DNA of 64,000 nt, taken from assembly GCF_963169125.1 (NCBI RefSeq), contig NC_084796.1, positions 87,156,888-87,220,887 on the forward strand, written 5' to 3'. The translations under genes were made by a program, and so were the position numbers. The notes beneath the pieces were generated by a model, which made no database searches, was not told the DNA's origin, and saw only the letters and a list, made by a program, of their open reading frames with translations. Positions 19,478 to 30,796 of this stretch are shown here, in pieces. The stretch is from Humulus lupulus (taxonomy: Eukaryota > Streptophyta > Magnoliopsida > Rosales > Cannabaceae). Position 1 is the first letter of the stretch. Each line of letters starts with the position of its first letter.

Positions 19478-19574
19478 TGTCCGTACGGACACGTCAGGTG
19501 ATACATCGCCTGCATGTAGGCAATATATTGCCTGCTAGGCAATATGTCTCCTACTAGCAGGCGATGTATCACCT
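19478..19574. repeat. Cluster of perfect palindromes and an 18-bp hairpin
   Basis: TGTCCGTACGGACA (19478-19491) is a perfect palindrome. AGGTGATACATCGCCTGC (19496-19513) is the exact reverse complement of 19557-19574. In the 43-bp loop lies a second perfect palindrome, AGGCAATATATTGCCT (19518-19533). The AGGCGAT/AGGCAAT unit recurs at about 19603 and 19624. Confidence 0.85.
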
Positions 19575-20033
19575 AGTGGGGCTTTTGAGCCCCTTTGCAT
19601 TCAGGCGATGCAACATGTCCAAGGAGGCGACACATTGCCACCTACTCTGACTTGTGACCTCTCCAATGGTCCTGAAATTACTCCAAATGCTACCAAAAAT
19701 TTTGGGGATCTTTAGATACCTCCATGAATCACTTTGGACCAAAAAACACAGTTTTTAAGTGCCTACAATTGAAACTTAAATTTCACATCTGTACTATGTG
19801 AAATTTACTGAGTGTTCTGTACCTAACTCGTATAACAACACTTATCATTTGTATTTAACCAATCATAACATTATAACATCAATCCATCATTAATCTCTTG
19901 CATGCATTCAAGAATTCTCATAAATGCATAGTTAGGGTTCAAGAACCCTAACTTCAACTTCAACCTCACAACACCTCTTTAAAACATGATCAAACCTCAA
20001 TTAATTACCATAAATCATTCCCTAACATGTTTC

Positions 20034-21120
20034 TGTAAGTTTCATTTTTGGAAAATTATATTTGGCAAAAAAAAATTTGATTTATTCTTGTAATATTAGC
20101 ATTCAATAGAAGATTATTTCATTTTTATTCTATTCACATTTATGTTATGATTATATAAAAAGCTAATTATATCAATCTATTCTATTTATAGAAAGTTTGA
20201 CAATATACTTAGCTTTTAACATATGAATCAAATAATAAATGTTGATTTATTTTATATATGGCTGATTTAATTTGGAAACTTGATTCTTCTGACCAGATTT
20301 CAACAAATAGGATCAGTTTGATCCTCAATAAAACCGAAGATAGGATCTTGCAATGACAGCTCAGATTTAGATTGATTTGTAGCTATAGACAGTCTGTCTG
20401 TTTCCTCAAATCTCGGATGATTCAATGAAATTGATTGATTATTTAAGGAAACATTTCCTAGTGAGTTGTGTGCGTTCAGACCTAGTAAATGATGTCTTAT
20501 GTGCGTATATTTGTGTATAAATACTTACCATAGCATTCTTGTCTAGGTTAACTCTTTGGTCTATTCTTTTACATCTTTAGAAAAATAGTGTTTATTTTGT
20601 AGAGGTTAGTGGTTCGACTATACCTCTGTTATTTTGTGACTTTGTATGTGTTTTGTGCATTGAAACAATTCAACAAAGAGAAGAACAAGAGCAAACCTTC
20701 AGGAGAAGGTTCATCCTAGTCTTGCCTCGGGAGGAAGCAAGTGTTCTTCAAGCAAATCAAAGAGAGTTCAAGTTCTTGAAGTTTCAGCAAGGTTCATTCA
20801 TCAAGTGGAAAATACATCAAGTTTGCGGCATAAAATTAGAGGGAGTCTAATATTTGCTTAAGTCAAATACTTTGTATTTTTGAGAAACTTTATTAATGGA
20901 TCTTATCTCTAGGCGTGGCCACGTGGACTAGTAATATCTGAAAGGATATTGACACCACATAAAAAAACTTTGTGTGTTTTTTATTTTTCTGTTTTATCCT
21001 TCTGTTGTGTATTTTTGTAGTTACAGAATCTCTGTCTATAGCTACAGAATATCTGTTCCAATACCAACTTTTTATTCCGCATTTAATTAGTTAATTTAAT
21101 TTAATATAAAGTTGGTTACA
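20034..21120 (+). repeat. 5' LTR of element H
   Basis: Begins TGTAAGTTTC, matching TGTAAATTCC at 42033. TATA box TATAAATA at 20516-20523 (42515-42522 in the 3' copy). The right edge is uncertain: GTTACA at 21115-21120 is a reasonable end, but the primer site starts 20 bp later and the 3' LTR is cut short, so the end cannot be checked by alignment. Confidence 0.75.
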
Positions 21121-21140
21121 TTAAAATATGAAATTTAATT

Positions 21141-21152
21141 TGGTATCAGAGC
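21141..21152 (+). other. Primer binding site of element H (initiator Met tRNA)
   Basis: TGGTATCAGAGC is the standard sequence complementary to the 3' end of plant initiator Met tRNA, used by most copia elements. Confidence 0.9.
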
Positions 21153-21207
21153 AATTCACTAAATACTCTTAGTGAGATCTTGTGGTTATTTTTCCGTTTA
21201 ATTTGTT

Positions 21208-22491
21208 TTGTGTAAGATTTCTTTCTTTGCAGAAGGAAGTTCCATAACTAGACCTCCTCTACTGAATGATACTAACTATCCTTATTGGAAAGTCAAAATG
21301 AGGGCATTTATCAAGTCACAAAATGAAAGGGCTTGGAGATCTATACTATCTAGATGGACTCCACCAACTGATAAAGACAAAGAAGGTAATACTAAGGTAA
21401 AGTCTGAACTCAAGTGGTCTATTGAAGATGGAAAATTATCTTGTTACAATAATAAGGCTTTGCATGCGATCTTTAATGGAGTTGGTGAAGGATTTATGAA
21501 ATTGATTTCCTATTGTGAGTCTGCAAAAGAGGCATGGAAAATCCTTCAAACTCAATTTCAAGGGACTGTTAATGTCAAAAGATCACATTTTACCATGTTA
21601 CAAACTAAATTTGATGAATTGAGAATGTTAGAATCTGAAACTTTATCTGAGTTTTATGAAAAATTGTTTGACATTGCTAACGAGTTTTTTGCTTTTGGTG
21701 AGAAACTTGATGAATCTGCTTTAGTTCAAAAAATAGTTCGTGTGCTTCTAGATAGATTTGACATAAAGCTTCTGGAAATGGAAGAAGCAAAGTATTTTGG
21801 CAAAATGAAGGTTGAAGAGCTAATATGCTCTTTGAGAACGTTTGAACTAAACCAACCGATCAAGAAAAAAGATAAGCCGAAATCCTCAGGTGAGAAAAAT
21901 AAAGGTATTGCTTTTTAGACTTCTAAAATCTTTTATAATAATGAAGAGGATGAAGAAATGGCCTTGTTGATAAGGAATTTCCAAAAATTCATGAAAAAGG
22001 TTAGCAACAAAAATAATCTATCAAAATTCCCTAAAAGTAACACATCTTCTAAATGTTTTGGTTCTACTAACAAAAAGGGTATCCAATGCAGAGAGTGTGG
22101 AGGTTTTGGTCATATTCAATCAGAATGTGCCAATATGTTGAAAAAGAACAAAAAAGGGCTAAATGTCACTTGGAGTGATGATGAGACCGAAAGCAGTGAA
22201 GAAGATGAGGGAAATGTTGCTTTAACCTCTATTTTGTCTAGTGTTTTTCAGGAAAAACTTGCGTGTTTGAACAACACTATCACGGAAAGCAATATTTATG
22301 GTGTAGTCTCAGATTCTGATGAGTCAGAAATCAATGAGGATTCACTGGCTGAATCTTACAAGGTAATGTATGGTAAGTGGGTACAAGTTTATGCTGAAAA
22401 TCGTTCATTGACAAAAATTAATAAAATTTTGTCTCATTGCATCATAGAACTTGAGATGAAAAACAAAAGTTGTGAATCTGAATTGTGTTAA
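21208..22491 (+). pseudogene. gag: Element H gag
   Basis: Copia-type Gag. The conserved ITRPPLLNDTNYPYWKVKMR region is at the N-terminus, the UBN2-like capsid domain (KEAWKILQTQFQG, LSEFYEKLFDIANEF) covers about residues 90-210, and a CCHC zinc knuckle, CRECGGFGHIQSEC, is near 22087-22130. No ATG is present at the expected N-terminus, so the start codon is probably lost. A TAG at 21916-21918 interrupts the frame, which then continues to 22491. A frameshift near 22490 separates it from the next segment. Confidence 0.85.
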
Positions 22492-23110
22492 AAAGGAATG
22501 AAATTAATTATTTAACAAAAGAACTTGAAAATCTGAAAAGAAATGTTAATATGTTAAATCTAGGTTCGTCTATTTTTGAAGAAATTCAGAACACAGGGCA
22601 AAGAAGTCATGCTGGGTTGGGATTTTTTGAATCTCAAAATAAAATAGACACAAAAAATTTTAAATCTGAGAAAATACGTCCTGGATATTCTGATCTAACA
22701 TTACAGGTGTTTCATACTGCAAGTAGGTCTTCTGCACCTACAAAGTAGAAGCGATCAGGTAAGGATGACAGATGTCGTGAACAATCTAGAAAATTTGTTC
22801 TCTTTTGTCATTTTTGTGGTGTAAGAGGTCACATTCGACCTAAATGCTTTATTTTGCACAATATGTTTAGGTCCAATTATTTTGGAAAAACCAATAAAAA
22901 GCATAATAACATTTTTTTACCAAAACAAATATGGATAAAGAAAGAAAAATGTCGTGTTGGTTTTTCTTGCTTTAAAACTACTGCTTCTCAAATGTGGTAT
23001 TTTGACAGTAGTTGATTTAGACACATGACAGGTAACAGAGACTTTCTTGTCAATATTCAACCTATGCAATGTGGTGGAGTGAAATTTAGAAATGATTTAG
23101 CTAGAAATTT
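22485..23110 (+). pseudogene. pol: Element H gag-pol junction and protease
   Basis: A Lys/Glu-rich, probably coiled-coil stretch, then a second zinc knuckle, CHFCGVRGHIRPKC (about 22808-22850), a SIRE-lineage feature. The copia protease follows: the WYFDS...HMTG active-site region near 23000-23030 reads Asp-Ser-Ser then a stop, where the family has Asp-Ser-Gly-Cys. The protease is therefore dead. Stops also occur at 22746 and near 23119. Confidence 0.78.
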
Positions 23111-23111
23111 T

Positions 23112-24440
23112 TTTGGGATGTGAATCCTGAATTTTGAAGGCTTACCAAAACTAAAAAATGTGCTGTTAGTTGAAGGACTAAAAGCTAATTTATTTAGTGT
23201 TCGTCAAATCTGTGATCAAGGGTATACTGTCAATTTTGATAGTGATCATTGTTATGTTCTCAACAGTGATAAACAATGTATTTTACAAGGTTTTAGATCT
23301 ACTGATAATTGTTACACTGTCACTCCTGTTCTTACATGTCACTCAGCCATAGATAACACCATTGATCTATGTCATTAAAAACTTGGGCACGTAAACTACA
23401 AAAATTTGAAAAAGTTGTCAAATGCAGGGATTGTTCGAGGGATGCCTAAATTAGGTAAAGAATATTAGAGTAAATGTGAGCCAGCTTGGTAAGCAATTGA
23501 AAGTTACCCACAAATGCATTTCTAATGTTAATACCACCAAGGTTCTTGAATTACTCCACACGGATCTGATGGGTCCAATTCAAGTTGAAATTTTGAATGG
23601 TAAGAGATATATTTTTGTCCGTGTTGATGATTTCTCTCGTTTAATATGGGTTGATTTCTTAAGAGAAAAATCTTATACTTCTGATGCTTTTAAATCTCTT
23701 TGTTTGAAACTAAAAATTGAAAAAGACTGCAATATTGGCAAAATAGTTTGAATTAGTAGTGATCACGGGAAATAATTTGAAAATGATGTTTATGATGAGT
23801 TTTGTAAGTCTACATGTATTTCTCATGAATTTTCTGCTCCTAAAACTCCTCAGCAAAATGGAGTTGTGAAAAGAAAGAACCGCACCTTACAGATATGGCC
23901 AGGGTGATGTTAAATGGAAAAAAGCTTTCCAAGCGATTATGGTCTAAAGTAATCAACACAGCTTGTTATATCATAAACATAGTGTTTCTTCGTCCAGGTA
24001 CTCTTAAGACACCTTATGAAATCTGGAAAGGTAAGAAAACCAATGTAAGTCATTTTCATGTGTCTGGTTGTGCTTGCTATATTCTAAGAGATCGTGAAAA
24101 CACTGGAAAGTTTGATGCTAAGAGTGACGTTGGTGTTTTTATTGGATATTCTATTAACAGCAGGGCATATCGTGTGTATAACATGAGAACTAAAACTGTA
24201 ATGGAGTCTACTAATGTTGTTGTTGATGATTTCAAGGATTTTTCTAAGTTTTCTACAAAAGTCAACATAGAAGACTTGCTGGAAAAATCTCCTGCACTGA
24301 CAGAGGATTTGATTGAGCTATCAGAATCTGCATCTGATGCAACAACTTCGGATTCTGTAGCTACAACTAATGATTTTCCAAATTCTACATCAAAGAATGA
24401 AATAAATCAAACATCAAACATCATCACAGATCCAGTTTAG
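23112..24440 (+). pseudogene. pol: Element H integrase
   Basis: GAG-pre-integrase segment (LLVEGLKANLFSVRQICDQG, then LGHVNYKNL), then the catalytic core: first Asp in LHTDLMGPI (about 23565), second Asp in SSDHGK (about 23760), and QQNGVVKRKN near 23853-23880, where the catalytic Glu of the family is Lys here (GAG to AAG). C-terminal region with GCACYILRDRENTGKFDAKS and FIGYS. Stops at 23376, 23466, 23749 and 23773 and a frameshift near 23892 break it. It then runs open through an Asp/Ser/Thr-rich linker to TAG 24438. Confidence 0.88.
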
Positions 24441-25367
24441 AAAGAACCATCTTCCAGAGTAAAAAAGAATCACCCTACTGACCTCATTCTTGGAAATATG
24501 GAAGAAAGCATGGTTACTCGAAGAAGGTATGCAAATTTGGTTCTATTTTCATGTTTTACTTCATCTTTTGAGCCTAAAAATGTGAAGGAAACTTTGACGG
24601 ATGAATCATGGATTCATGCAATGCAAGAGGAGTTGGATCAGTTTTCTCACAATGAAGTTTGGACTCTTGTTCCTAGACTGAGCCATGCCAATGTCATTGG
24701 AACAAAATGGATATTCAAAAACAAGAGTGATGAATTTGGCACCATTGTGAGGAACAAAGAAAGATTGGTGGCTCAAGGATACACAAAAGTTGAAGGTATT
24801 GATTTTAATGAAACATTTGCACCAGTGGCAAGACTTGAATCCATAAGGTTACTTCTATCTATTGCTTGTGTTATTGGATTTAAATTGCACCAAATGGATG
24901 TTAAGTCCACTTTTTTAAATGGCATTTTGAATGAAGAAGTTTTTGTTGAGCAACCTAAATGGTTTGAGGACCCTCATTTTCCTAACCATGTTTACAAATT
25001 AGACAAAGCATTATATGGTTTTAAACAAGTTCCACGAGCTTGGTATGAGCGTTTAACTCAATTTCTAATTTCACATGGTTATCAAAGAGGTAGTGTAGAC
25101 AAGACACTGTTTATCAAAAAAATGAATTATGATGTTATTGTTGCTCAAATTTATGTTGATGATATAGTCTTTGGCTCTACATCTAACTCTGAAGTGCAGG
25201 TTTTTGTTCAGCAAATGCAAGATGAATTTGAAATTAGTATGGTAGGTGAACTCACCTATATTTTGGGTCTTCAGGTTAAGCAATCTGAGGATGGTACTTT
25301 TGTTTTGCAAAGTCAATATGCAAAAAACTTGGTGAAAAAATTTGGTCTTGAAAATGCCAAACATACC
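24441..25367 (+). pseudogene. pol: Element H reverse transcriptase, N-terminal part
   Basis: Typical copia RT: EPKNVKETLTDESWIHAMQEE, then NEVWTLVPR, GTKWIFKNK, LVAQGYTKVEGIDF, ETFAPVARLESIR, MDVKSTFLNG, ALYGFKQVPRAWYERL and the catalytic YVDD at 25152-25163. The frame is intact up to the insertion of element D after 25367, and continues at 37883 once one ATACC copy is removed. This is the best preserved part of the element. Confidence 0.93.
25363..25367. repeat. Target site duplication, left of element D (ATACC)
   Basis: Exact match to 37883-37887 after the other LTR of D. Removing D and one copy restores the RT reading frame of element H across the junction, which confirms the insertion point. 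Confidence 0.92.
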
Positions 25368-26101
25368 TGTTGACGCGGTTCTTCGGCAACAGGTAATTAA
25401 GAGGAGAAGAGAAAGAGATTAGCACTCAAGGTAGAACCGTCACAGATATGAAATCTTATATAATGAACTAGGTGACTCAAGACACGTTTTTAAGTGGTTC
25501 GAAGGTTAAAATCCTTCTACTCCACTAGTCAATATTATTCATCCTCTCTAGGTATTTGGTTTACAAAGTATATAGTTCTTCAAAGACTATTTTTCCCAAC
25601 CCCTATCAACTCCCAGGGTCTCCATATTTATAGGAGAAGGCACCTGGAAGTTGGTAGGGAGGTCATCCCGTGACCTTACCATTTGTCATATCAACTCTGT
25701 GGCATTCATGATTAATTCCTAAACCTGACACATAAGTGTGGTCTAATCAGCATGGAAGGAGATAATGGGCCGCACGGCCCAACCCATCCGTGGGTGTCTG
25801 ACACGCACGTTCCTGCTGCGTGTCCGAGAAGTCAGGGGGATATCAGACACGTGATGTCAAATATATGCACGTTTATCTTGCGTGCGTTGACTTCATAAAG
25901 GCTCAGAGCTTCCTGGGCTCCTCGTGACACGAACAGCTCGTATTACGAGCTGTTCTCCTGGCGTGACCTTCTGATGCCCCCTCTCGAGCTGAGAAGATCC
26001 GTCCTGGAAATAGGATCTTCTTCCTGTGGGCACCTCGGACTAAACTTGATTAGTCCGAGGCTCGTCCTGCTAATCAGCCCGTGGGAAAATCAGGGCGTAC
26101 A
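25368..26101 (-). repeat. 3' LTR of element D
   Basis: On the plus strand it runs TGTTGACGCGG to GGGCGTACA. The minus-strand TATA box (TATAAATA, 25625-25632) lies between inverted repeat arms 25607-25617 and 25643-25653 (one mismatch; perfect in the other LTR). The terminal TGTTGACG is followed by CGGCAACA, forming a short stem at the U5 end. Confidence 0.95.
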
Positions 26102-26113
26102 TCTGCCCCCCAA
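26102..26113 (-). other. Polypurine tract of element D
   Basis: TTGGGGGGCAGA on the minus strand, directly next to the 3' LTR. Same core as in A. Confidence 0.82.
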
Positions 26114-26351
26114 GCTCTTGCTCGTGGTATATGACGTCATATATAGGAGATCACAGTAGGGGCTTTTAGGCTTCCCCCACAACCCTTCGCATTCCATTCT
26201 CTTCACAGGCGTCTGATACGTGGAACGTCGTGGGTGGCGACGGTACACTCTACGAGAACCGCATTAAATGGCCTAGCCTACTGACCAGCCGTCGTTTCAC
26301 ATTTCGAGTGGAGGGTCTCCCAAGAGCCTTTTACACGTGATCCATCCCTTG

Positions 26352-27077
26352 TATAAAAAAGGGGGTGGCCACCCTACGCACGGGCCATCTTATCATTAAA
26401 AAATTTCTCAAATTTCCTTCTTCCTTCTCTGACTTTCTGAAGGACGAAACCCTCATCTCTGCTGTTTTCATCTTCTCCGTTCACGAAGCCTAAGCGTATG
26501 AGTTTCTTCAAAGCCTTGGAAGCCACTGTACCAACGAAGCTCCTACCAGCGCAGCAATCTCGCTCACCATCCAGCCATACACTGTAAGTTTTCTGACCCA
26601 GTTTATTTTGAAAGCATGCCACTGTAGCTTAGGTAAAAAATTTCACTGTAGCCACATGCAGGGGTTTTCTGGGTTGCGTGGATATGGAGGGTGACAGCCC
26701 TTCTTAGATTAGGGCACGCCTGTTGCAGGAAATCGTTTTAGAATATGGGTTTCAAGGTGTTTCTTCAGGGACAATTTCTGGGTAGGACCTTTAGGAATTT
26801 TGGGTGCAAAACTGGGTAGCTTAGGGAATACGCCTCAAAAGCGATTTTGCAACGTTTTGCCTGTTGAAACTTTCCCCCCAAGGCAAATTTTTACTCTGAG
26901 CCCCCTGACAACGGAATTCCGAGTAATCTGGGATCTGTTGAGGGTATAGGCGCGTGTTCATTGAACCGCGTGGTTCCACTCTCCACGGGCTGGGCTTACC
27001 CCAGCTCGTGTAACTAATACTTGCTTCATCCTTCTGCTTGGGTCGCCTTTTCTAAAGTGTTTTCTTTTGTTCGATAG
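26352..27077 (+). promoter_or_regulatory. Promoter, 5'UTR exon and 5'UTR intron of the element D antisense gene
   Basis: TATAAAAAA at 26352-26360 is a strong TATA box. A CT-rich leader from about 26385 ends at the donor ACT|GTAAGTTTT (26584). The 494-bp intron ends TTGTTCGATAG at 27077, and the ATG follows at 27086. A second TATA-like site next to a TGACGTCA palindrome (26132-26146) lies closer to the LTR and could be an alternative start. Confidence 0.7.
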
Positions 27078-27085
27078 GCGACAAG

Positions 27086-29697
27086 ATGGCCTCGAAGAAG
27101 AACCTGCCCCAGAAGAACGTGGGAAGTTCGGCCTCCCAACAAGATAAAGGAAAGGCGGTGATGCCCAGCTCGCCGATTCCCCACTTTGGCCCGGCCGTGG
27201 AGAAACAGGCCGAGGTGGCCCCTGACGCGTTTTTCGAGGCAGAGAGAATCGTCTCGAAGATAACCGAGCAGGCAAAGGTCACCAAACTCTTCATCACCCA
27301 CAACATTCCCTTGGGGAAAGCCTCAGTGATTGCCCGACCTGCCGCAGAGGGCGAGCGGAGCTGCACGCCGCTCGATGAATCGTTCGCGGCCTGGAGCGGT
27401 GAACACTTCAAGGCAGGGGCCTTCCTCCCCCTGGACCAGTACTTCGCCGACTTCCTGAATTATGTGGGGTTGGCCCCATTTCAGCTCCCTCCCAACTCCT
27501 ACCGTCTGCTGGCGGGGTTGAGGTATTTATTTCAAAAGCACGAGTGGGAGGTCCCCACTCCTGCTGATATTCTATACTTATTTTGCCTCAAAGCCAGCCC
27601 AGACCAGCGGGGGCGAGGCGACGGGTTCTATTACTTAACCCGTTTCCCTAATACAGCGGCGGTCATCGAGCTGCCGAGCCACCCGAATGACTTCAAGGAC
27701 AAGTTTTTCATGTCAACTGGGTTCCGCAACTGCGATCATCATTACTTTAACCGCCCTCGTAAGTGATCCTTGACCTTAGCCCGCCTTTTAAGGGTTATCT
27801 TATTTTAGTTCCCTCCTTATCCCACTTCTGACTTCAACCAATCTTGCAGCCATCTACGCGATGACCGAAAAGTCCGCGACCCTCGGGGGTCAATACGACA
27901 CACTGGCGAGCTTGCCCCCCAGTGAGAAAGACTACTGCGTGCTTGTGATTGACGAGACGATGGTCTTCTGCAAGCTGATTTTCCCAAATCAGACTTTGAA
28001 TTTGAAGAGGCCCCGGGGGCCGCCCCCAGCTCGCGACAACAGACCGATCGTCGCGGAGGAGATCGCAGACGACGAAGGTGAGGAAGAGGATGACGAAGTT
28101 CCTCTCGTGAGGAGTAGGAAGAGGACCTTGGAGGTCGCCCAGATGATGGACGAGGAGAGGGTCCAATCCGGAGCAGCCGCGGGTCCCTCCGGCCAAGGTA
28201 ATCCTTACTTATTTAAGAATGTAGATAGGGCCACTGCAGACCCCCGGCTGGTTAGGTTCAATCCTAGGCAGCTCGTCCATCGTCACCAGAGGAATCCGGA
28301 CCTGGATACGCTCTTGCTCCATTGTGTTGACCGGCTCGTGCTGGATCACCAAGAGAGTCGGCCTAGGGGGACCGTAGTAGTAGATAACACCCTAGCTTTT
28401 AGGTTGATCCTTTTTTAGGAGTATGGGACCAACTTACGCACGTGGCCGGCGCTCCAAAGGGGCATCTATGCTCCGGGGATTAGGCAGTATGTAGAAGAGT
28501 CTAGCCCCGAGTCAGAACCGGACCTAGAACCTGCGCCAGTTCGTGAGATAATCGTCTTAGGCTCTTCCAGCTCGGGGGGTAGGGTTCCCTTAGTATTCGC
28601 TTATTTATTGCCTTTAAACCTTTTGCCTCTATTTCTGCATGATTGCTACCTTGTGATAACCATGTTTTTTTATGTTCTTGGCAGAAGAGATGTCTCATCC
28701 CGGAGGTAATCTGCGGGGCGTGGTCTTCGGCGGGAACCCCCCAGCGGGGCCAAGGTTGAAAAGGCTTCGAGAGTCCAAGAGCTCGGCTGGGACCTCCACC
28801 AAATCCCCGGCTAAGGAGAAGGAGAAAGCCCCTCCATCCCAGGTCGCGGGGGCGATCCTTCCTGTCGTCAGGACAGGACCCATGCCCCCGCCACCCCAAC
28901 GATCTCCATTAGCCGTCCAGGACGGGGTAATGGAGGTCGGGAATCCGGCCGCGGCAGCCCCGGATGTGCGCATCCCGGTCGATCCCCAGGATCTGGAGAA
29001 GATGCCAGAAGCATTCTGGGGGATGGTGTATGAGTCGTCGAGCTATGCCGTCAGCCATTTCTACAAGCTCAGAGAGAAGGAGCTCCGGGCCATCGAAACA
29101 ATGAGCCCGGTCCGAGTTATAGAGTCTTCGATGGACATGACCCTAACGGTAAACTGCCCCATTCTTTTAAAGCTTTAACACTCACACGCCGCCTTTTTTC
29201 TTCCAGTTAGTTAATTTATCCTTCCTTTCTTGAAGGGCATTGCTGTCGCATACAGAGGCATCGCTAGGACCAAGGCCCAGCTCGAGGGTATGGAGGCTGA
29301 GCACCAGACCGCCCTTCAGGAGGCTCAGGAGGCGAAAGATGCGCTGGCGGCCTCTAAAGCCGAGCTAGAGAAGATCCGCTCCAAGAACCGAGAGCTTAAA
29401 AACTCCCTGGCCGCATCGCGGACAGATCTCGAGGTAGCGAAGACCGAGGCCCAGGCCACCGTGGAAGCCGAGCGGGCCGTCTCGGAGCAGTCCCTGCAAG
29501 ACCTGTTCTATCACTGCTGGTCCCACAACCCGAATGCGGACTTTTCTTTCATGCCGCCGGACCTCTGGGCGTTTTTGCTGCCGAAGCTCCAAGCCCGCCT
29601 AAATAAAGAGGTACCTCCCTCGGAGACTGGAGAGGCCTCTGTCACGGCGGAGCAGGATGAGACCGCGACCTCCAAAGGGCCAACTGATGGGGCTTAG
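27086..29697 (+). pseudogene. Element D antisense gene (aORF), four coding exons
   Basis: Exons: 27086-27758, 27850-28578, 28685-29148 and 29236-29697. Introns are GTAAGT-GCAG, GTAGGG-GCAG and GTAAAC-GAAG, with phases 1, 1, 0; about 775 codons. Residues 105-175 form the PF04195-like domain (GAFLPLDQYF, VGLAPFQLPPNSYR, LYLFCLKASP). Exon 2 is acidic in the middle (EEIADDEGEEEDDE). Exon 3 is Pro/Lys-rich, then helical. Exon 4 is a coiled coil followed by FYHCWSHNPNADFSF. The only stop is TAG 28416, consistent with a former CAG. This is the best preserved antisense gene in the window. It has no transmembrane segment. Function unknown; a role in transposition or host interaction is only inference. 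Confidence 0.87.
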
Positions 29698-29845
29698 GAT
29701 GCTTCTCTTTGGGCATTTTGAACTATTTTATTTTCCATTGTAATTTTTTCATGAGGTGTTTCCACCTTGAGACAATTTGCTCAGCAACTTTAACATATAT
29801 ATATATTTTATATGCTTTTGGCTACAATTCATCTCTTTATTTTTA
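29698..29845. other. 3' flank of the element D antisense gene
   Basis: AT-rich, with a TTTTCATGAGG and (TA)n tract. Likely holds the poly(A) region of the antisense transcript; no gene. Confidence 0.5.
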
Positions 29846-30760
29846 TGAACTTAGTTCGGGTTAACCGTTATTTATATCTCGGGCTTTTAAAGAAGAGCCA
29901 CAATCAAAGTTAAAGTTAACCCCTAAGTTTTATGACCTGGTTAAAACCAGGAACTTATTTTGAAAACTTAGTTCGCGTCAACTTTTATCCATATCCCGGG
30001 CTCTTTTAAAGAAGAACCGCGGTCAATAAATTTTAGTTAACTTCTAAGTTTTATGACCTGGTCAAAACCAGGAACTTATTTTGAAAACTTAGTTCGCGTC
30101 AACTTTTATCCATATCCGGGCTCTTTTAAAGAAGAACCGCGGTCAATAAATTTTAGTTAACTTCTAAGTTTTATGACCTGGTTAAAACCAGGAACTTATT
30201 TTGAAAACTTAGTTCGCGTCAACTTTTACCCATATCCCGGGCTCTTTTAAAGAAGAACCATGGTAAATAAATTTTAGTTAACTTCTAAGTTTTATGACCT
30301 GGTTAAAACCAGGAACTTATTTTGAAAACTTAGTTCGCGTCAACTTTTATCCATATCCCGGGCTCTTTTAAAGAAGAACCACGGTCAATAAATTTTAGTT
30401 AACTTCTAAGTTTTATGACCTGGTTATAACCAGGAACTTATTTTGAAAACTTAGTTCGCGTCAACTTTTATCCATATCCCGGGCTCTTTTAAAGAAGAAC
30501 CACGGTCAATAAATTTTAGTTAACTTCTAAGTTTTATGACCTGGTTAAAACCAGGAACTTATTTTGAAAACTTAGTTCGCGTCAACTTTTATCCATATCC
30601 CGGGCTCTTTTAAAGAAGAACCACGGTCAATAAATTTTAGTTAACTTCTAAGTTTTATGACCTGGTTAAAACCAGGATAGGACTTAGTTTGTGATAACTC
30701 TTATCCATAGATAAAAATTAACACCTAAGTCGTTAAGGAGACCTGGTTATATCCAGGTAC
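29846..30760. repeat. Tandem array, period 120-121 bp, seven clear copies
   Basis: Marker GACCTGGTT at 29934, 30055, 30175, 30296, 30417, 30538 and 30659 gives periods of 121, 120, 121, 121, 121 and 121. Each unit holds CTTAGTTCGCGTCAAC, ATATCCCGGGCTCTTTTAAAG, TTTTAGTTAACTTC and a small hairpin, CCTGGTTAAAACCAGG. The inner copies are nearly identical and the first is the most diverged; a degenerate eighth copy runs to about 30760. Tandem arrays at this site are known in Tat elements and can seed satellites. Confidence 0.93.
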
Positions 30761-30796
30761 CATATGCCCCTCAAGTAACTGGGCCTTACAAGTGGA

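Larger units (their letters stand above)
19243..20033. other. Unassigned DNA between the CACTA end and the SIRE-like LTR
   Basis: No gene or recognised element. The left part is GA-rich (19334-19370), which on the minus strand reads like a CT-rich leader 30-70 bp downstream of a TATAAAA box (19398-19404). The middle contains strong hairpins (19478-19574). The right part is AT-rich. It could be an LTR or leader of an element on the minus strand, or original flanking DNA of the CACTA element. Confidence 0.4.

Noticed and set aside
27834..28196. Minus-strand frame overlapping exon 2 of the D antisense gene
   Set aside because: It is a by-product of GC-rich coding sequence on the other strand. 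It has no family resemblance and no counterpart in the other elements.
27086..29697. Captured host gene or stand-alone host gene in D
   Set aside because: The same gene with the same exon phases is in A, B, E and F at the same internal position, so it belongs to the elements.
29846..30760. CRISPR-like array
   Set aside because: The repeats are contiguous 121-bp units without unique spacers, inside a plant retrotransposon.
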